9,640 nucleotides of DNA from Bacteroidales bacterium (GTDB lineage: Bacteria > Bacteroidota > Bacteroidia > Bacteroidales > GCA-2748055): contig JAOZLK010000127.1 in assembly GCA_029934875.1 (NCBI GenBank), forward strand, positions 1 to 9,640. Reading direction: 5' to 3'. Each line of letters starts with the position of its first letter. The first letter of the stretch is position 1. A program made the position numbers and the translations under genes. Below are positions 6,720-9,640 of the stretch, piece by piece. Under the pieces are notes generated by a model, which was not told where the DNA came from, searched no databases, and saw only the letters and a program-made list of their open reading frames with translations.

Positions 6720-9215
6720 TTGATTTATCCAGAACAATTTGAAGCAAAGATAGGATTTGACCGTATCCGTGAACTGGTCAGGTCCCATTGCCTGTTTGAG
6801 CCGGGGCGGGAGCGCGTGGAACAGATGGGTTTTATGTGCGACTTCGATTCTATTGGACTGGAACTGGATCTTACTGATGAGTTTAAAAGGATTACCCTGG
6901 ACGAGGATGAATTTCCTCTTCAGCACTTCATCGATAACAGGGAGGCGCTGAAAAAGGCTGAGGTGGAAGGAGCCTTTATGTTGGAGGAGGAGGTGTTTGG
7001 CCTGATCAGGAGCCTCGATTCAGTAAGGGCCATTCTTAATTTCTTCAAGTCGGATGAGGAGGATAAGTATCCTGCCCTGAAGGCCATGTGCGAGCCTGTA
7101 AAGGTCTTCCCTTTTGTTATGGATCGCATTGGGAAAGTATTGAATAAGCACGGCAAGATCCGTGACAACGCCTCTTCCCAGCTTCACCAGATCAGGCGCA
7201 GTCAGGCTGAGAAACAGGGCGCTGTTTCCAAGAAGCTGAACCAGATACTTGCAAAGGCTCAGCGGGAAGGTTGGGTGGATTCAGATGCAGCACCTACATT
7301 CAGGAATGACCGGCCTGTAATTCCTGTTATGGCCGGGAACAAACGAAAGCTGGGCGGATTGGTTCACGATGAGTCAGCCACAGGAAAGACCGTCTTTATC
7401 GAGCCGGTAGAGGTGGTGGAAATTTCAAACCAGATCAGGGAGCTTGAGTACGCCGAGCGACGGGAAATCATCCAGATTCTGATTGCCCTTACCAGCGATC
7501 TTCGGCCCTATATCCCGGAAATGCTTTCCACCCAGGAATTCCTCTCCACCATCGATTTCATAAGGGCGAGGGCTCTGTTTGCACGAAGGATCGATGCCGG
7601 CAGACCGAAGATGGAGAACAAACAGCTTTTTGACTGGAAGGAAGTTCGGCACCCCCTGCTCTACCTGGCTCATAAAGCAGAGCAGAAGGAAGTGGTCCCA
7701 CTCTCGTTTAACTTATCAGACAACAACAGGATCCTTTTGATATCCGGTCCCAATGCCGGGGGTAAATCGGTGTGCCTGAAAACCATCGGCCTGGTACAGT
7801 ACATGGTTCAGTGCGGACTCCTGGTCCCCTGTAAGCAGGAGTCGGTATTTGGAATCTTTAAGGGGCTCTTCATCGATATCGGCGATGAGCAATCCATCGA
7901 CAATGACCTGAGTACCTATAGCTCCCATCTTTTGAATATGAAATATTTCCTGAGGTATGCAGCTGCAGATACCCTGGTCCTGATAGATGAATTCGGAACT
8001 GGTACCGAACCCATGCTTGGCGGAGCCATTGCTGAATCCATCCTGGAGCAGCTGAATGATTCCGGGACCTGTGGGGTCATTACCACCCACTATACCAACC
8101 TGAAGCACTATGCCACCTCCGCTGATGGAGTCATCAACGGAGCCATGTTATTTGATAACCAGAAGATGCAGCCGCTGTACCAGTTGCAGGTGGGTAATCC
8201 CGGAAGCTCTTTTGCCTTTGAGATTGCCCGGAAGATCGGTTTGCCCGAGGAGGTGCTGGGCAGGGCTTCGGAAAAGGTTGGGAAGGATCATATCGATTTT
8301 GATAAACACCTGAGGGAGATTTTAAGGGATAAAAAGTACTGGGAAGGCAAGCGCAACAGAATCAGGCAATCGGAGAAGAAGCTGGAGCTCTTAATGGGCC
8401 GGTATGAAAAGGAATTGCAGGAAAGTGAAAAGCAGCGGAAAGTAATTGTCAGGGAGGCCAAACAGCAGGCTGATGCAATGCTGAGTGGTGCAAATAAAAA
8501 GATTGAGCAAACCATCCGGGAAATTCGCGAGGCCGAGGCTGAAAAGGAGAAGACCAGGGAAGTCAGAAAGGAGCTGGAGGTTTTCAAGGAGAATGTCGAA
8601 GTGGAGAAGGGGATGGAGGAGAAGCGTGTGGAGAAGCAGCTTGAGGAAATCCGGAAGCGGGGAGGGGAACTGGAGTCCAGGCGTCCCGACCTGAGGCAAA
8701 AGGCGAAGGTGACACTGCATAGTAAGAAGGTGCAGGAGGACCCTGAAATAAGGGTGGGTGATATGGTAAGGCTGAAGGGTCAGGAGGCCGCAGGAGAGGT
8801 AATTGAAATGAAGGGGAAGAATGTTACAGTTGCATTCGGGAATCTGAAAAGCACCACCAAACTTGATCACCTGGAGAAGGTTCAGGGTGAGGAAGCCGGT
8901 AAGCTGAAAATAAAAACCCAATCAAAAGTAAAGCTTGGGGATTGGGATGTTACAAGCCGAAGGGTAAATTTCCGTCCGGAAATCGATCTTCGGGGAAAGA
9001 GGGCCGATGAGGCCATGGAGCTGGTAGTTGACTTTATTGATGAGGCCATCATGGTGGACGTCCGTGAGTTAAGGATATTGCATGGCAAAGGAAATGGTAT
9101 CCTTCGCCAGCTAATCAGGGAGTATCTGCACACCATGGATTTAGTGGAATGGTACGGTGATGCTCCTATTCAGCAGGGCGGTGCGGGGATTACAATTGTA
9201 AGACTGGAGAATTAA
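6720..9215 (+). CDS. mutS2: MutS2 ATPase/Smr endonuclease
   Basis: This 831-residue protein has the full MutS2 layout. A helical core/lever region (about 1-320) is followed by the MutS-type ABC ATPase with Walker A G-P-N-A-G-G-K-S at 343-350, Walker B D-E-F-G-T-G-T-E-P at 423-431 and the TTHY histidine soon after. A long charged coiled coil spans about 530-665. A KOW-like small barrel, R-V-G-D-M-V-R-L-K onward, covers about 680-725. The C-terminal Smr domain (754-831) has I-D-L-R-G at 755-759 and H-G-K-G-N-G-I-L-R at 788-796. Family members lack the mismatch-reading domain of MutS; they are reported to bind branched DNA and limit recombination, and in Bacillus subtilis to act on collided ribosomes through the Smr domain. 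The start is TTG: MIYPEQF matches the usual family N-terminus and no ATG in frame lies nearby. It starts 20 bases after the dehydrogenase stop. Confidence 0.96.
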   Translation: MIYPEQFEAKIGFDRIRELVRSHCLFEPGRERVEQMGFMCDFDSIGLELDLTDEFKRITLDEDEFPLQHFIDNREALKKAEVEGAFMLEEEVFGLIRSLDSVRAILNFFKSDEEDKYPALKAMCEPVKVFPFVMDRIGKVLNKHGKIRDNASSQLHQIRRSQAEKQGAVSKKLNQILAKAQREGWVDSDAAPTFRNDRPVIPVMAGNKRKLGGLVHDESATGKTVFIEPVEVVEISNQIRELEYAERREIIQILIALTSDLRPYIPEMLSTQEFLSTIDFIRARALFARRIDAGRPKMENKQLFDWKEVRHPLLYLAHKAEQKEVVPLSFNLSDNNRILLISGPNAGGKSVCLKTIGLVQYMVQCGLLVPCKQESVFGIFKGLFIDIGDEQSIDNDLSTYSSHLLNMKYFLRYAAADTLVLIDEFGTGTEPMLGGAIAESILEQLNDSGTCGVITTHYTNLKHYATSADGVINGAMLFDNQKMQPLYQLQVGNPGSSFAFEIARKIGLPEEVLGRASEKVGKDHIDFDKHLREILRDKKYWEGKRNRIRQSEKKLELLMGRYEKELQESEKQRKVIVREAKQQADAMLSGANKKIEQTIREIREAEAEKEKTREVRKELEVFKENVEVEKGMEEKRVEKQLEEIRKRGGELESRRPDLRQKAKVTLHSKKVQEDPEIRVGDMVRLKGQEAAGEVIEMKGKNVTVAFGNLKSTTKLDHLEKVQGEEAGKLKIKTQSKVKLGDWDVTSRRVNFRPEIDLRGKRADEAMELVVDFIDEAIMVDVRELRILHGKGNGILRQLIREYLHTMDLVEWYGDAPIQQGGAGITIVRLEN

Positions 9216-9218
9216 CAC

Positions 9219-9302
9219 AGTACACAGTGCTCAGGAGAAAGTGCTCAGTGCTCAGGAGAAAGTGCTCAGTGCTCAGGAGAAAGTGCTCAGTGCTCAGGAA
9301 AA
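9219..9302 (+). repeat. nested tandem repeat: 12 heptanucleotides in a 21-base higher-order period
   Basis: Starting four bases after the mutS2 stop, the sequence reads as twelve consecutive 7-base words, all beginning AG: AGTACAC once, AGTGCTC seven times, AGGAGAA three times and AGGAAAA once. From 9226 the words repeat in threes (AGTGCTC, AGGAGAA, AGTGCTC), giving an exact 21-base period for three copies and a fourth partial copy with one G-to-A change. There are no spacers of unrelated sequence, so it is not a CRISPR array. No strong inverted repeat or T-run is present, so it is not an obvious terminator. Two stop codons (TAG 9310, TAA 9313) separate it in frame from the next ATG, so it is not translated as part of that protein. 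Confidence 0.95.
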
Positions 9303-9305
9303 AGG
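9301..9305 (+). promoter_or_regulatory. possible ribosome binding site AAAGG for the FemAB/GNAT-like gene
   Basis: AAAGG ends ten bases before the ATG at 9316. It overlaps the last heptanucleotide of the repeat array (AGGAAAA, 9296-9302), so the repeat directly abuts the translation start region. The match is short, and Bacteroidota often start translation without a Shine-Dalgarno sequence. Confidence 0.3.
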
Positions 9306-9315
9306 TAGGTAGTAA

Positions 9316-9640
9316 ATGATACGGTTTATAGATAGAAAAGAGATTGATGCAGGGAAGTGGGACAAGTTGATTGCCCAATCGCCTGCCGAGACTATCTATG
9401 CTTATACCTGGTACCTTGACCAGGTGGCTGACAACTGGTCGGCTCTTGTGTTGGATGATTACCGCTACGTAATGCCGGTGGCCTGGAAAAGGAAGGTGGG
9501 GATGAAATATATATATCAACCCTTCTATACCCAGCAGCTGGGCGTTTTTGGAAGGGACGAGCCCGATCCGGATCTGCTTCGTAAAATGTTGAAGCTGCTA
9601 TACAGGAAATTCAGGTTTGCGGGATTGAATCTTAATACCC
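9316..9640 (+). CDS. FemAB/GNAT-like acyltransferase-type protein, N-terminal part (3' end outside window)
   Basis: An open frame begins at ATG 9316 and runs to the window end without a stop, giving 108 codons. The translation starts MIRFIDRKEIDAGKWDKLI. It contains YAYTWYLDQV near residue 30, then LVLDDYRYVMP, WKRKVGMKYIYQP and FYTQQLGVFG. This combination is familiar to me from Bacteroidota proteins of about 300 residues annotated as hypothetical or GNAT/FemAB-like acyl-CoA N-acyltransferases. The first domain of such proteins has this shape: a helix with KWD, an aromatic YAYSWYLD strand-helix, and the YQP...TQQLG loop. The reaction is unknown, and the C-terminal half that would carry the acyl-donor site is outside the window. 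In-frame TAG and TAA just upstream (9310 and 9313) fix the ATG as the earliest start. It follows mutS2 by 100 bases, most of them repeat. Confidence 0.72.
   Translation, partial: MIRFIDRKEIDAGKWDKLIAQSPAETIYAYTWYLDQVADNWSALVLDDYRYVMPVAWKRKVGMKYIYQPFYTQQLGVFGRDEPDPDLLRKMLKLLYRKFRFAGLNLNT

Noticed and set aside
8391..8921. Open frame of 176 codons on the minus strand, rich in Leu and Phe, resembling a membrane protein
   Set aside because: It is the antisense of the charged MutS2 coiled coil: Glu/Lys codons read backwards give Leu and Phe. The hydrophobicity is a codon artefact.
9219..9302. CRISPR array
   Set aside because: The units are 7 or 21 bases, contiguous and without unique spacers, and no cas gene is present.
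9190..9519. Minus-strand open frame with a repeated LLSTEHF heptapeptide
   Set aside because: The peptide repeat is simply the 21-base DNA repeat read on the reverse strand. The rest is antisense to the FemAB/GNAT-like gene and the end of mutS2.
1..9640. Defence system, toxin-antitoxin pair or mobile element
   Set aside because: No transposase, integrase, nuclease-effector or toxin-like small gene pair is visible on either strand. The only nuclease domain is the Smr domain of MutS2.

Overview
The window looks like chromosomal DNA from a member of the Bacteroidota, probably a Bacteroidales or Marinilabiliales relative. This rests on family resemblance of the proteins: a MutS2 that starts with the IYP-x-x-F sequence I associate with this phylum, a FemAB/GNAT-like protein of a type I know mainly from Bacteroidota, and a surface-antigen barrel. 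Near-absent Shine-Dalgarno sequences and two matches to the Bacteroidota -7 promoter consensus (TAnnTTTG) fit as well. I could run no database search, so the lineage is an inference. No rRNA, tRNA, insertion sequence, CRISPR array or phage gene is visible, and no intergenic gap reaches 300 bases.

Layout. Bases 1-723 (+) are the 3' end of an Omp85/BamA-type outer-membrane protein. It converges on a three-gene minus-strand cluster at 3324-862: a Gfo/Idh/MocA dehydrogenase, a small RibD-C/DHFR-like reductase and a short-chain dehydrogenase, with gaps of 38 and 34 bases. A 69-base divergent intergenic region (3325-3393) separates this cluster from a plus-strand series. That series holds a 754-residue fusion of an aminoglycoside-phosphotransferase-type kinase with a class III aminotransferase-fold enzyme (3394-5658), a second Gfo/Idh/MocA dehydrogenase (5701-6699) and mutS2 (6720-9215). 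An 84-base array of twelve heptanucleotides (9219-9302) then precedes the 5' part of a FemAB/GNAT-like gene cut by the window end (9316-9640).

How the genes may work together. The fusion protein is the most informative gene. Its C-terminal domain carries the signatures of the ethanolamine-phosphate / 5-phosphohydroxylysine ammoniophospholyase subfamily. Its N-terminal domain resembles the kinases, such as hydroxylysine kinase, that make those phosphorylated amino-alcohols. The likely reading is one polypeptide that phosphorylates an amino-alcohol and then eliminates ammonia and phosphate to give an aldehyde or semialdehyde. The flanking NAD(P)-dependent dehydrogenases are candidates for processing related metabolites, but nothing in the sequence ties them to the pathway beyond position. 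mutS2 and the genes at the two edges are probably unrelated passengers. The window is mostly ordinary metabolic DNA. The two things worth a second look are the kinase-lyase fusion and the nested 7/21-base repeat beside mutS2.
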